Assembly (NCBI GenBank): GCA_029379385.1
Contig: CM055609.1
Location: forward strand, 3,596,001 to 3,660,000
Source of the DNA: Quillaja saponaria
Taxonomy: Eukaryota > Streptophyta > Magnoliopsida > Fabales > Quillajaceae
DNA length: 64,000 bases
Reading direction: 5' to 3'
Shown: in pieces, positions 43,228-56,207 of the stretch
How the letters are laid out: each line of letters starts with the position of its first letter
How positions within the stretch are numbered: the stretch's first letter is position 1
The notes under the pieces: generated by a model
Told to the model about the DNA's origin: nothing
Seen by the model: only the letters and a program-made list of their open reading frames with translations
Database searches by the model: none
Translations under genes and position numbers: made by a program

Positions 43228-45408
43228 ATGGTAAGCATCAGAAAGATAGAAGAGCAAAAAGGTTTGGATTCTCCAAGGGCAGAGGTTGGAGTGATTGACA
43301 CCAGGGCACCATTTGAATCTGTCAAAGCTGCTGTTAGTTTATTTGGTGCAGTGGTCTCTAGGAAACGTTCTAACTCTATCAAGAGAAGACTTTCTTCAGA
43401 GGTATGTTCATCTATGATTTTCCTAGTTAACATTATCAATAGCATCAGAACAATGTTTTTGCAAGTTTGATTTTGGGGGTCAGAATCATTTTCCTGTTAT
43501 GCAAACATAGGTCAACTACCATGAATGACCATTAGCACCTTGATGGAAATGTTAGGCTTTAGGCATGACCCATGATGGTAGAAATTTGAAATATAGGTGC
43601 TAATATAAGGAAGTAGTTCTGTCATGCTAAAGTTCTTCACTGTTGGCCTAATCAATCAAAATGATCAATGTTGTCCATTGCATTTAATTGAACAAGCAGA
43701 TTGTGATCTTTTTTCATGTTTCTGTCAGAATTGATTTGCATTGAATCGTGGGGTTCTATAAAATGGGATTGTTTTAGTGTTTCATGTTAAAGTGAACATA
43801 CAGGTAAAGAAACTGATACAGAATTTGTAACTTTATCCTGATTTGCAGAATGTACTGGAGAAGGAGACACAGCTTCTCTTGGCGGAGAGAGAACTAAACA
43901 AAATTAAGAAACAGCTAGAGAGTGCTGAGACTATAAAAGCTCGAGCATTTTCTGAGCTGGAGAAAGCTAAGAGAACACTGAATGATTTAAACACCAAGCT
44001 CAAAGCTGTTTGTGAGTCCAAGCAATCAGCAATTGAAGATGCAGAAGATGTGAAGAATCAGGCAAAGCAACTTGAAATGGAAAAATCCCAAAAAGAAATA
44101 GGATCTGAAGCTGGGAAAGGGGAATTGGACCACGCAAGAGAGGAGTATGCAACCACGGTAGCTGAACTAGATGCTGTAAAGCAAGAACTCACCAAAATCA
44201 GACAGGATTTTGATGCAGCTTTAGAAGCAAAACAGGTTGCATTTCAAACTGCAGCAGAAGCTCAGCGTTCTGCAAATGTTAACACACAGAAGACCAGTAA
44301 CCTCTCAAAGGAAATTGAAGCCATGAATGCATCAAAGGAACATCTAAAACTTGCATATACACAAGACCAAGAAGAGAAGGCAAAGATCATTGCAGAAAAA
44401 GATGCCCACCTACAAGCTTACATAACTCAGAAGGAAGAAGCAGAGAAAAAGTTGATGTCTTTAAAGGAGGAATGTGACCCTGAACTAACCCAAAATCTAG
44501 AGGACAAACTTGCTGAAACAAGTGTAGAAATTGAGGTTCTACAAAAGGAGATTGAAAAGGCCCGTGCTTCTGAAATGGATAACTTGAAAGTTGTTACCTC
44601 GGAGCTCAATGAAGCCACAAGGACCCTGCAAGAACTTGCAGAAGAAGAAATATCTCTTCGAAAATTGGTGATCTCCCTTAGGCTGGAATTGGAGAATGTG
44701 GGGATGGAGCAAGCTGAATTGAAGGAAAGAGAGGCTCAAACAGAAGCTCTTGCTGCTAAGCTCCAATCTGAACTCCAGAAAATTAAAGGTGAGGCTATGG
44801 CAGACATTGAACCAGCTCTTGCAGAAGAATGGGAAGCTGACCACTCTGATGAGCAAAATATGAAACTTAGGCAACTATCATCAGAAACTGAAGATGCTAG
44901 AAAGGAAGCAGAAGACATAAATAAAAATGCTGCAGAACTGAAGCAAGAAGCTGAAACGTCCTGGAATGTGGCTGAAGAAAAAGAAAAAAAGCTGCAGCTT
45001 GTTCAAAGAGAGGCTGAAGAAGCAAAAGCAGCAGAGCGAAGAGCCCTAGAAGATATGAAAATTCTATCTGAAGGGCAGGAAAATTCTCTGACATTAACTT
45101 CACAATCTAGTTCCCACATTAAATTGACAATTGATGAGTTTGAGGCTTTGAGTAGAAAAGTTCAGGAATGTGATGATTTGATCGAAAAGACAGAGGCAAC
45201 TACCATGGAAGAAGTGGAAGCAATGAACACACGAAAGATTGAAGCAGACAAGAAGTTAGAAGCCAATTTGAAGGCAATTGAAGAAATCAAGGTTGCAACA
45301 GAGATGGCTTTGAAGAATGCAGAGACGGCAGAGTCTGCAAAAATGATGGTTGAAGGTGAACTCAGCAGGTGGCATCAACAAGAACAGAATGTTACTACTT
45401 CTGACTGA
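43228..45408 (+). CDS. PMI2: WEB-family coiled-coil protein, PLASTID MOVEMENT IMPAIRED 2-like
   Basis: Predicted exons 43228-43401 and 43849-45408, 577 residues, phase 0. The N-terminus has the family signature VIDTRAPFESVKAAVSLFG, then a basic patch (SRKRSNSIKRRLSSE), and the rest is almost uninterrupted heptad-rich coiled coil ending KLEANLKAIEEIK...ESAKMMVEGELSRWHQQEQ. This C-terminal pattern and the length fit PMI2/PMI15 (about 570-610 residues) better than the longer WEB1. PMI2 and WEB1 act together in the cytosol to control the speed of light-induced chloroplast movement through chloroplast actin filaments. The 1.56-kb exon is fully open, in contrast to the frame breaks in other genes here. 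This gene is not part of the Arabidopsis At5g47 block as I recall it. Confidence 0.85.
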
Positions 45409-46325
45409 TTATGAAAGGTTCTTCCAAAACTTCTTGTCCTTCTAGGATTCTGAAGTGTAATCTGCTAGAGATTTCTGATGTGATTTACAAGATAAGCTAG
45501 GATGCATCTTTTTACACAGGTCACATTTGCTTATTCTCAGGGACACTTTGCTTGTAAGCCATGTGTTCAAATGTAAATTGTGAAACCGAGTTTTGTAAAT
45601 ATATACCCACTGAGAAAGTTGTTTTCGCCTCTCCTCATTAGACTTACCAGAAAAGTTTAAAAGCATAATAAATTTGAGATGCAGATCATTCATCTTTATT
45701 TGACCATAATGTACGCAATTGCAAAACCTAAGAAGATTGAAACTAGTAAAGAGTAGCAGACACAAATGTTTCAGCAACCTAATCAGAGCCAACATGTGCT
45801 TAAAGTACCTGATAACTAGCTTTTTCCAGCTATATCTAGGTGTTCCATTTATGGTAATGCAATATAATCAGTCTGAAGCCAATAAACTCAACTTTAAAAA
45901 AGAAGAAGATGAACATAAAATTCAATAGAAGTCAGTAATCAGGACTCATCCAGCAAGATCCAGAGTCCCGCCGTAAGGGATTCAGTGAATAATTGATCAT
46001 TGATCCAAGCATTAAAGTGGTCGTGGCTGAATTACATATCTATGTGCAACTCATTAGCTTAATAGATAATACCATGAGATTGAAATCTACAATTCTTTGC
46101 TGCATTCCTACACCGTGTAAAGCCGGGGACTGCCTTTATTCCGATTGCCCAGCAAAGTACACCGTGTTAACTAGTTGAGTTCATGTAGAAATAACAGACT
46201 CCTACTTATAATCTGTTGCTACTGCTTAAGTAAACTCGCAGGAACAGCAAGACCACACGGCCAAACACCATCAGCTAATCATAGTTCATCCTTGCAAGTC
46301 CTGGAAGACTTTTAGATCCATAGTT
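45409..46325. other. Convergent 3' spacer between PMI2-like and SEC14-like genes
   Basis: About 0.9 kb containing both 3' UTRs. A segment around 46050-46100 has tRNA-derived-SINE-like words but no convincing element. No gene seen. Confidence 0.55.
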
Positions 46326-49300
46326 TCAATAATCACTGATTTTGAGGCCATGTAGTGAGTTAGAAACGCCATTCCCATTCCCAAACTTGTGCAACTCTGA
46401 TTCTATTGTCTGGGCAATATCTGTTTCCTGCTCAGGAGGCTTGGGAAACTTTACATGAAAAGACCCCTGTTTGATGGGTACAACAGGTTCACGGATCAAG
46501 GATTGCTGCTCGATGTAGTTGTAGAGCTGCTGATGAAAGGGATGGTCCAAGGAAAAGCAATTCTCAGTTCCATTTTGTGAATGCAGAGATGATCCAGAGC
46601 CTTCTGTTCTAGAGAAATGTGGGAGAGAAGCGTAGTCCATAATCTACAGAAGCAAAGTCTTAGTTGTTTGAATGGACAATACAGGAGTAGGCAGAGCATA
46701 GGAAATAACAAGCCATCCGATAGAATATTTCACACATAAGCACACCACCACACCCTTATCAACTATTATCCAAGAAGGTTAACCACGCTGATTGTACAAG
46801 CTGCCAAACATTTGAAAAGCTACTGTACAATTACTGAAAATACTTCTCTGCAAGAAGGGATAGGGGTGGAATTTATGGGATTTATGTTTTTTCCTTTTCG
46901 GACATTTTATTGAATTGTGTAGAAACCAGACCACTGACCCCAGAAATGATCATATCATTTGATTGAACAGATGGTACTCCTATACTATGGTTAGTGCACT
47001 GAATAGACAAGAACTCGGAGGTTGAAGGAAAAAGCTTCCAAAAGTAATGTCAACTATGACAAAGAAGATTGAGTAAGATGCACGAAATTCAATATTTCAA
47101 GACACCACCCCCCCCCCCCCCCCCAAACAAATATAAGAATAACCATCTTACCTTCAACAGCTCATCTCGCCCACAACCTGGCAACACCTGCACCTTTCTT
47201 CTTGTCCTCTCCTGTAAAAGAGGCTTCACAACCTGGTAATGGTAACAGCATTACAGTAAGTCCACGTAAGGTACAGTTTCCAGTATACTGAGATATCAAC
47301 AGGTGCACAACTTGAACCAATACATCAAGGACAAGCTTGATATGGGGCATCAAGACATTAAATCTCAAGGACCAGTGGTGTAGAGACTTACCTTCCAACA
47401 AGCTGAAAATATGTATGGGGCATTTACAATGTAATAAGTATTTGTCCTCTCAGGGTAGTTCATGTCATCGATGGTTGATATAATTGTCAATAACTGCATC
47501 AGCATAAAAAACATAACTACTGTTGCATAAATTGATCAAATTAAAAATCTTTAAGGGAAGGATGAAAAAAGCCGTCCACGTTTATTGTATTCTTTGAAAT
47601 GCATTGGTTAGCCTAATTGAAACTCATATACGCATATTTGCCTATCAAAATGAAATTCATTTCAAATACTTCTTTTAGAAATAGTACAGTTCTTTTTTTC
47701 CCCTAAACATGTAATTTACTGTATTATTTATTTACGTGGATGTACACACACACACATATCAGCCTGTCAAATTTTTATAAATATGATGATCTACCATTAA
47801 GTATCATGATCGTGTTTCAAGTTTTCTTTGGTTAATATTATTTCTACAGTGCACATTCACAGTATCAAGTTTTTACAACAATGTTTGCATTTATGATAAA
47901 GTCTAATAATCATGTTTCATGTTATAAATAGGTCATCAACACATCCAGTCCAAGCGGTCCTAGTATCTCCAGAGAATGAAATATACCTTTATCTGACTCA
48001 GAGCTGAGAACTTCAGGCCAGTCATATCTAATACCTTCACGCAAGTGGTAATAGGTCGCTTATACTTCTTTGATGCAGAAGGCTAGAAGAAAGTATATGA
48101 GTCAAAACAAGAGAACCATGGAGGATGAACAAAGAAAAATAATTGTAAACAACTAGAAGAATGTATAAGACTCCAAATATAACACACCAATAGTACAAGA
48201 TCCCTATATTCATTCATTTGAATGTGAGACTGCACATAATAGTGGACCTGCAACCAAGAATGAGAAAGATAAATAAATACATAATAATTCAAAGCATTGA
48301 GATAAACATTAAAGATGATGAAATTACTCATCAGAATCAAGAGAAACATGAACAAGTCTTTCGCTGCTTTTTTCAGTTCCCCCCCCCCCCCCCCCCCTAA
48401 TCATCACACTTACAGAAGCCTTGTCAAATGTGCTGAGCCCTACACCAATAGCAAAGACAGGCAAACCCTGAAAGGGAATGGGAAACGAAAAGTTCAGGAA
48501 ACAAAAGAATACAGCACACTATTACAATAGTTGATAAGAATGAATATGAAAGACTGTGTGCTCGGCATTGATGCTTAGAAGCAAGCAACATTTGCAGTGT
48601 AAAAATACATAATATTTGTGAAAATAAAACGACCAACTGGGCCAAAAAAGTTATGTTTCAGAATGAGCACCTCTTTAGAGTAGCCCGACAGCCCTATGAG
48701 TTGCGAATCACGCACTGCTCTATATAGGTCAGTGGGAACTATAGGTTTCTGTATAGAAAAAAGAAAAGAAAACACCATCCACATCAAAAACATTATCATT
48801 AAGTCTTCTTTCAGGAGATAAACATTAATACCACATTGGCACAAATAGGGAAAAGAAAAGCATGAAATTGTAAGGAAAAAATGAAACAGTTACTGTTAAT
48901 CTATTGTTTCTGTTCTCTTTGTCAAACACACATGCACAGATATACACACAGGAAAGAGAGAGAGGGAAAGAGATTTGGGACAACAAGCAAGAGCCAAGAG
49001 ATAGAATACCATTAACAAATGAGTACGATAAGAAATGTTATGGTACAATGAATTCTAGTTTCTAGTCATATTTGCTTAAACTGATGGTTGCTTTGCAATG
49101 TACAGATCTTGCTGCAAAATTTAGGTTGCTGACTTCCAATAATGCTTCTTATATAATGTGTTAAATTATTTACTTTTAGTGATTATTATCCACTCATTCG
49201 ATTCTGTCTCTGTTTTCATTTACAAATAATAACAACTAAGAAAACAGGTGTAGTCACGTATCTCATGCCTACTAATCTTTAGTACAGGGTATAAAATTTA

Positions 49301-51181
49301 TGAATCCAGAATAGAATTTAGCAACAAGCAAAAAAGGGATCATCAAATTGAGTCTCTCAATTATGGTTCATGGACAAGCATCTTATAAAATAAATTTTAG
49401 AAGAGAATCAGTTAGTATAAGATATGATGCAAAGATTCAGTAAAACGCAAACTTACTGATAATATGTTGTCAATCTCATTTTGTACCCTCCAGTTTAAAC
49501 AATCAACCAACTGAAACATCATAACGGCATCATTTTGTAAGTAAAGGGTTTTGATAGCATATATTAAATGACTTGCAGATTAGAGAAGATGCCGATGGAA
49601 AGGTAATTCCACAGCAGAACATCTAACCATTTTATGGGCCTTGGTAACATTGCACTCTCTTGCTTTCAGAAACCGCTCCAAAGTTTCAGTTAGGTATCCT
49701 TGATGAACATTCTGCAAATTACAAACAACTGCATTGGTGAATCCCAATAGAAGACACAATGAACAACAAAACATTTGAATTGTACTCAACAATCTGAAAT
49801 GATCCAGTAAAGCTCAAGTCAAGCATATTGACAACTTTAAGTTTATTTTCCCAATATTTTGAATGTCAGTATTCCGTTACACCAGAACCTACAACAAGGG
49901 ATAGTTAAACCTCAAATTGGCCTTTGGAAGCAAGAGTTCTAAAAGTACCATCCGGCAAGACTTTTTAATTAAGCTTTTGAAGTGCTGACAAAATACTATT
50001 GACATGTGGCAGTGACATTCTACAACCAAACAAGTTGACGGCAGTGAGCCTTTGTTCCATAGAGCAGCTTAAACAGTGCCTAATAGCCACAATCTCACCT
50101 GAGGTATATAGAGGGTTCTACCACACTTTCCAAGAATAAACTTCCAAAATAAATAGCTTTTTACAAGCCAACATCCGTGCAATTCTACTAACATCACATT
50201 GATTATTATTCATGCCACCTCTTCTACTATAATTTTTACCAAGTTTATGGGTATAGGCAGTCTTTTAACAGCCATCGATGGCAAGTTTGATATTGCAGCA
50301 ATTCATTAAAAAAGACAATTACAGTGCGTCAGAATTTTAGGTGCCAAAGAGTCAGACTATCTGTTTTCTTTACATTTTCCCCCTAGACCACTTACAGTTA
50401 TAATTGAGATTGATCTAAGTAATCATTCAATCAACAGAAATGCATAATTCCCCAAAATTACCGGACCCCATGATATGCAGAGAGACGAAAACGTTTGTGC
50501 ATTTTTGTAATGTTTACAACACTGGATAAACAGAAAACCCATATTTCAATTTTCAAGACCTAAGACAACATGGAAGATGAAAACATTAGCAAGAAATGCA
50601 ATCCTTCAAACTATTTGATAAAGGAAAACAACATCCCTCTAAGATAACCAATTACGCAAATTGAAAATTTATTACACGCTCAATACTAAATCTCCACAGA
50701 ATCTAAAAAGTTTCATCCCAGATCTCACAAATTGCAAATTTACCAAAATGATAATTGAAAACGCGCGTACAAATTTTCAAGCTGTAAATCTACTAAGTAA
50801 ACTTCAGAGAATCTCAAACTTTCACCCCAAAAAGGAAAGAAATAAATACAAACAAAATCATATGAGAGAAATTCACTTGAAGACTTTTGACTTTCTGACT
50901 CATGTTGAAATCGGATCAGACTCAATGATGAAAAAAAAAATTGAAATACTTAACAAAAATAGACAAAATCTAACCTCAAATGTTCTCTGCAGTGGCTCCT
51001 CAACTTCCATTATTGTTATTCAACATCAAAATGGAAAAAGAAATATCAAGTCAGGGCTTTGTCAAAGAAAAACCAAAACCCAGAAAAAAGTAAGAAAAAT
51101 ATCGATCAGATAAAGTAGAAGCAGACCTTGATCCATCAATGCCCTTAACTGGTTGATCGCTTCCCGAGAAACGATCCCCAT
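46326..51181 (-). CDS. SEC14-like (CRAL-TRIO) phosphatidylinositol/lipid transfer protein
   Basis: Predicted exons on the minus strand: 51181-51127, 51003-50975, 49711-49628, 49510-49457, 48748-48671, 48467-48414, 48247-48188, 48082-47987, 47493-47392, 47232-47152 and 46643-46326. All phases agree, giving 336 residues. The N-terminal CRAL-TRIO-N helices include HQGYLTETLERFLKARE and VTKAHKM. The lipid-binding lobe follows: VHYYVQSHIQMNEYRD, TTCVKVLDMTGLKFSALS and YYIVNAPYIFSACWKVVKPL, then VQVLPGCGRDELLK. The C-terminal tail includes HPFHQQLYNYIEQQSLI. SEC14 proteins exchange phosphatidylinositol and phosphatidylcholine and support phosphoinositide signalling. There is no GOLD or nodulin domain, so this is the short, cytosolic class. 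Exon 2 is a 29-base microexon. Its expected Arabidopsis counterpart is At5g47730. Confidence 0.92.
47108..47124. repeat. Poly(C) run in the last intron of the SEC14-like gene
   Basis: Seventeen C on the plus strand, which is a G17 tract on the transcribed-sense strand, 28 bases downstream of the exon 10 donor. Confidence 0.9.
48379..48397. repeat. Poly(C) run in intron 6 of the SEC14-like gene
   Basis: Nineteen C on the plus strand (G19 in the transcript), 17 bases from the end of exon 6. It directly follows the donor region. Confidence 0.9.
49712..50974 (-). other. Intron 2 of the SEC14-like gene
   Basis: A 1.26-kb AT-rich intron between the 29-base exon 2 and exon 3. The open frame read on the plus strand here (50661-51113) overlaps exon 2 and is a chance frame. 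Nothing else recognised. Confidence 0.65.
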
Positions 51182-52713
51182 TTTCTTCAACCTTTCAGAA
51201 AATCTCTGAAACCCAACAAAAATTCGAGTAATGCACAACCCAGAATTTACAGCCTTTTTTTTTTAGCTTTCACTTTTTGACTCTATTCTTCTTCACCGTT
51301 ACTGTAAAAGAAAATTTGGCAAAGACAAAACACAGCAAAACACGGACAATATATAGACTTTGAGAGAGCAAAAGGGTGAGGTCAAGATTCAAAAAAGGCG
51401 GGCCTACGAGCAAGTCATCCCACCTCCACTTCCCCACCTTGAAAATGAAGCTCTCAAAGCCTACTCTTTCTCTCTCTCTCTCCCTAGACTGTAAATTTCA
51501 CATTCAAAACGATGACACAAAAGTTTGGTTTTTGTTGTTTGCATTCACAAATTACAATTTATATAAATAAAAAAGAAAACAAAAATGGAAGCTTCAGAAT
51601 CTCAAGGCACACACCCATACACACAAACACAACTTTTCAAAAAGTGAGAGTGAAAACCAAAACCAAATTTTCTTTCTTTTTCGGTTTATGTTAACTAACT
51701 TGATTAATATTCACCAAATGGATTTGAACCATTGATTCGGTAGATCTATTTCTCACCGTTGGATATGGCTTCTTGTTTGGTCAGTGAGGATGGACTCAAC
51801 AAAAATTAGAGAAAAACTGAAAATTGCGTATTTTATTTGAGGACTTGCATATTATTATGATTGATGGATCAAGATGGACCATTTACGGGCCCACGTAGGC
51901 CCATCAAAGGTCTATAGTTGTTAGTCCTTTCAACGTAGCATGCCATATTTATAAAAATAATGAATTTCACAACTGCAATAATTATTATAATTTTTTTAAT
52001 GAATCTTGTAAGGATATTTTAAATTATAATAAATATTACAAAAATTTTATTTATAAAATAAATATTTATAAAAAAATTTATTATTATTTTATTTATATAA
52101 ATAGAATATTATCTTTTTTTTTTACTATATATAAAAATTAAACTTTCTAGTGTGTGTCCTGAGATATTTGTAAGTTGTTATAAATAAAAAATTATAATAT
52201 TTAATAATAATTTTTAATATTATTTAATAAATAATTATTATATAGAAAATTTTACTTTTTTATTTATATTTTAATAAATATTCTGATGCACTCATTTAAA
52301 AAATTATAAAAATTAATAGAATAGTTAATTATATATATTTATTTTCTTTCTGAACATCACATCATACCATTCTGTACAAAATTGTTTTCTGTCGTTTTCT
52401 TTACTGGCAGACAATAAAAGTCAAAGTATGGCCAATTTTCTGTTCAATCTCTGAATTTTATTTTATTTTACTTAAAATAATATAAATATGAAACAAGATG
52501 AAAAATATCTACGTTCTTACATGAGTTGTACGTTTGACTCATTTTGAGGCCATCTTGTCAAACGTACAATATAATTCAGCTGGGCATACAGAATTACAGA
52601 GACATAGACACTCTTTTAGTCTTAGTTTTCTGCACCTCACAGAGACAATTCTCTTGTTTCTCAAACCACAAGACCCAGGAGTCATTTGAGATCCAATTCA
52701 TCAACCCACGAAA
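51182..52713. other. Divergent promoter region, SEC14-like and USP-like 1
   Basis: A 1.5-kb spacer between divergent starts. The part next to the SEC14-like gene has a TC-rich tract (TCTTTCTCTCTCTCTCTCCC, about 51468-51487), typical of plant core promoters or leaders. The middle (51950-52340) is extremely AT-rich. No gene. Confidence 0.6.
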
Positions 52714-54401
52714 ATGTCGTTGGCAACGTTAACAGAGACATCACAAAGCTTGCAACTTTTTACTTCTACTAATGGTTATGGCAGCGGCGTGAGCGAGATA
52801 GAGGAAGAGATTTCATCAAACCAAGTGTCTGAGACAAACGTTAACCGTGTGATGGAGACAATTAGTGAAGAATACGAGGACAATTTGATGTCTTTTGATG
52901 TTGATCATAGAGGGGAAGATTGTGTTTATGTAGCAGTTGGGAAGAGTGAATCAAGTATGGAAGCTCTGTCATGGACATTGAAGCATGTTGTTACTTCTTC
53001 CACCATGGTTTATCTTATACATATTTTCCCAGAAATTAAGCACATTCCAAGCCCATGTAAGCTATAGCTATGATCTCAATTATTTTCCCTTCTGATAATT
53101 TTCTCTGTTTCCGTGATTTTCATCTGCCTCTATGCTAGAGTCAAACCCAGTGCCTTGACAAACTGGGCCATGTTAGGGCTTAAAGTCTTAATTAATCATC
53201 ACTTTCTTTAAGACTAAAATTATTAGAATTAAATTGTTCTATCTTTTTAGAGAAGTCTTTGCTTGGCTATAGTTAAAGGTTGAAAAGGTAGAAAAATGAG
53301 CTTCTTGTTATTTAAGGTGGCAAAAAGGTATCCATCCATCTGCTACTGATCGAAAAGTTTTCTGCTTGTGCAATTAGTAATTACCATATTTTTCTTTCTG
53401 GGTTGCCCCAGTTTAGCCTTTGGGTAAGTTTTAACGGGTGTAAAATGAGGTGGAGCCAATAATTGGTTGTTAATGGTGGACCTCTCAAACTGTGGGTTTA
53501 GGTCTTTAAATTGCACCACAAACAACAATTAGGCCTTCCTGTCTAGACTCTAGCGTCTAGACCCTTGCTCAGATAGGCTCAAGGAGTCTGGTTGAATTAT
53601 AGAGACAGTTGATGATCATTAAGGTCAACAAACAGAGTTTGAAATTTTCAGATTCCTTGGTATTTAATTACTAATCAAGCCTTTTGTGTGTATTTGTTGC
53701 TACTGTGAATTTGTGATGACAGTGGGAAGGCTTCCAAAGAATCAAGTGAGTGCTGAGCAGGTGGAGAGCTACATGGCCCAAGAAAGAGGCAAGAGAAGAG
53801 ATCTCCTTCAGAAATTCATTGACTCATGCTTTGCTTCTAAGGTAGCTAAAAACTAAAATGAATGAGTACTAATTTGTTTATTTTTCAAATTGAAGAATAC
53901 CCTTTTTCCAGTTTCATTAAAAAAGAGAAGGTACTGAAAGTATTATACAGGTTAAGGTGGATACCATCCTTATTGAGAGTGACCTTAGTTGCAAAGGCTC
54001 TTCTTGACCTTATACCTATTCTCCAAATGAGAAAATTAGTGGTTGGAACTGCCAAATCTAATCTAAGGTACAATGCCCTACTATGTTATAGGAAGACAAC
54101 TAAATTGAGGGATCAATTTCAATTTTAACCCCACTTTACATTTTACGTATTTTGGATGAGCAGGAGACTGAAGTCCAGGAAAGGAAATGGAATAGCTGAT
54201 CAGTTACTTCAGAATGCACCTGAAAGTTGTGAGGTGAAAATAGTAAGTGAAGGTAAAGAAGTGAATGAACATATGATTGGATCACCCTCGCCAAGCACCA
54301 GTTGTGATGATACTTCTTCAAAATATCCAAAGACAGAAGATCAACAAAATGATTCATTTTCATGTATGTGTTTTAAACCCAAGTTTATGAAGCCAACATA
54401 A
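52714..54401 (+). CDS. Universal stress protein-like (adenine nucleotide alpha hydrolase fold), copy 1
   Basis: Predicted exons 52714-53056, 53723-53841, 53951-54067 and 54164-54401; 271 residues if one extra base in exon 3 is ignored. The first 65 residues are a Ser/Glu-rich extension. The USP fold opens with EDCVYVAVGKSESSMEALSW and YLIHIFPE (strand 1, P-loop-like turn, strand 2). A basic helix, GKRRDLLQKFIDSC, follows, then VKVDTILIES and RKLVVGTAKSNLRR. The ATP-binding G-2x-G-9x-G(S/T) motif is degenerate, so nucleotide binding is uncertain. Such proteins resemble the USP part of plant U-box kinases but have no kinase or U-box. As read, exon 3 stops after SCKGSS; exon 3 is 117 bases here but 116 in the in-frame neighbour copy. 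Expected Arabidopsis counterpart: At5g47740. Confidence 0.82.
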
Positions 54402-56207
54402 GTGTAAAACTGCAGCAAACTGTCCCAAACCTCATTTGGGATAGCATTTGACTGACAAAGTATTTTTTTTTTTTTTTTTGCTTATTAACGCAAAAAGTAT
54501 ACTGGTGTACATGAGTAAGTAATGTGTTTAAATACAACAAGGAGGAAGAAGATGTGAACACCCTGCAATAGAAATGCACAAAGTTTGGGATTCTATTTTG
54601 TCAATTTTTATCATATGCTCTGGCATGTTCTACGTATATAAAATATCTAAGTTGTACATTCATCAAGTTACAAAATACTGCAAGCTAAGAAACTTCCTCT
54701 TCCTATCAGTAGTATTGCCAGTCTGCAACTTTGTGGTCCTTTTCTTGTCGTAAATTTCAAACACCTCCAATTGGACTAGAACTTGGGAGGTCTAACTATC
54801 CTCTTGTTTCTAATTTTTGCCTCTGCACCTCTGTAGATGCCAAAATGTGTGCCTAACCAGTGAGTTTATTATTATGGCATCCGCCAACCTGTTTATAGTC
54901 TATATTGCTACTTGAATAATGGCCTTAGACCATGACTCATCAACCACTTGATGACACCCCTAATATTCTGATAGAGGATTCAGAAACAATTAAACCAACT
55001 TCAAAAATGCAATGAGTTTGCAACATAGACATGCCTACAGAAGTTAGCTCAAGGCATTGGCTTGAAGCTGTGAAAGTCCATGCTCAAGTTTTTCCACTGT
55101 TTTTCGTTCTAACTAAGCTTTTCTATGAAAGTTAAGTTTCTGAAATATAATTCAGTTTTCATTTGTTAACTTTTTGTTTGTTTGTTTTGTAAACCTAAAG
55201 TTTATATCATTACACTTGGTATTATAAAATAGCAAATAACTTTTTTTTTCCTGTTAGTTTCAAACGTTTTTGTCATGAAAGAAAACCCCAGCCTCTAAGT
55301 TGAATAAGATAGAGATAACATAAATATATAATTTGACTTTGGATTTCTTGTTTATAATGGCTGCAATGAGCATAACCAAATGGTATATTCTGTATATTCT
55401 CTTCTCATTTTAGTAAACTTTGAAAAAAAAATAAGTTTGATATGTAATCAGCTAAATATGTGACATTCACATGATTTAAGTATTTTTGAGGTTTTTGGTA
55501 CTCATTTCTTTTCAATGAACCAAAATCCTTATGTTTCCATTTCGACCTAATTTCTTAGTACTTTTAGGAAAAGGTTTTTGGGAAGCAAACACCGCATGAA
55601 AAAATTCAGATGTTTTTGCCTAAATAGCTATAAATTATATTACATGAACACCTTAATATTGTTAATTTTGTTAATTTATGGGAGAGTAGAATAAGAAAGT
55701 GTTTTCTTTAATATCAACAAAAAGAAAATCCTCTAATTTTGGAGGGCATGGATGCCTTTGACTTGACTGAAAATATAATTAGTCGAGATATGTATAAGCT
55801 AGTACATAACGTTAAATTGTTAAATATAAAAATGAAAAAAATAAAAAAAAAAAAACAGAATACTATATGTAGAATAATATAAATCAGCTGTACTTATCAC
55901 CTTATTTAATGCAATGTAGCTGGGGTCAAACTTACACAAATTATATTATCATTATACCAAAATTAAAATGATTTATGTCATTTTCTCTCATAGGAACAGC
56001 CTCTGAAAATGTCAAATTAAGCACAAATGAACTTAATCAAATAAAAAGATCTCCCTTGCTTGGTTATTTCCACTAATTTCTGAGCAATTTCATGCTTCAC
56101 AATTGACTTCATTCTAAAGTCTCTGCCGTGTAATATCTGCCTTAATTCTCAAAACATGAAAATCTAACCCAAAAAAAAAAAACAAGCTAAGTATATACAA
56201 AAAAGGG
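54402..56207 (+). other. Spacer between the two USP-like genes
   Basis: About 1.8 kb: 3' UTR of copy 1, a run of about 18 T at 54462-54479, and then AT-rich promoter sequence of copy 2. No coding signal. Confidence 0.6.

Noticed and set aside
44427..45103. Several minus-strand frames inside the PMI2-like exon
   Set aside because: Antisense shadows of a Glu/Lys/Ala-rich coiled coil; no family features.
46040..46140. tRNA-derived SINE head near the SEC14-like 3' end
   Set aside because: Similarity limited to a few words; no element borders.
50661..51113. Plus-strand open frame of 150 codons upstream of USP-like 1
   Set aside because: It overlaps the antisense of the SEC14-like microexon and is a Lys/Asn-rich frame typical of AT-rich intron sequence.
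53125..53170. SINE-like words (reverse complement TGGCCCAGTTTGTC and GGTTTGACTC) in an intron of USP-like 1
   Set aside because: Box spacing is wrong and no 3' tail or flanking repeat could be found.
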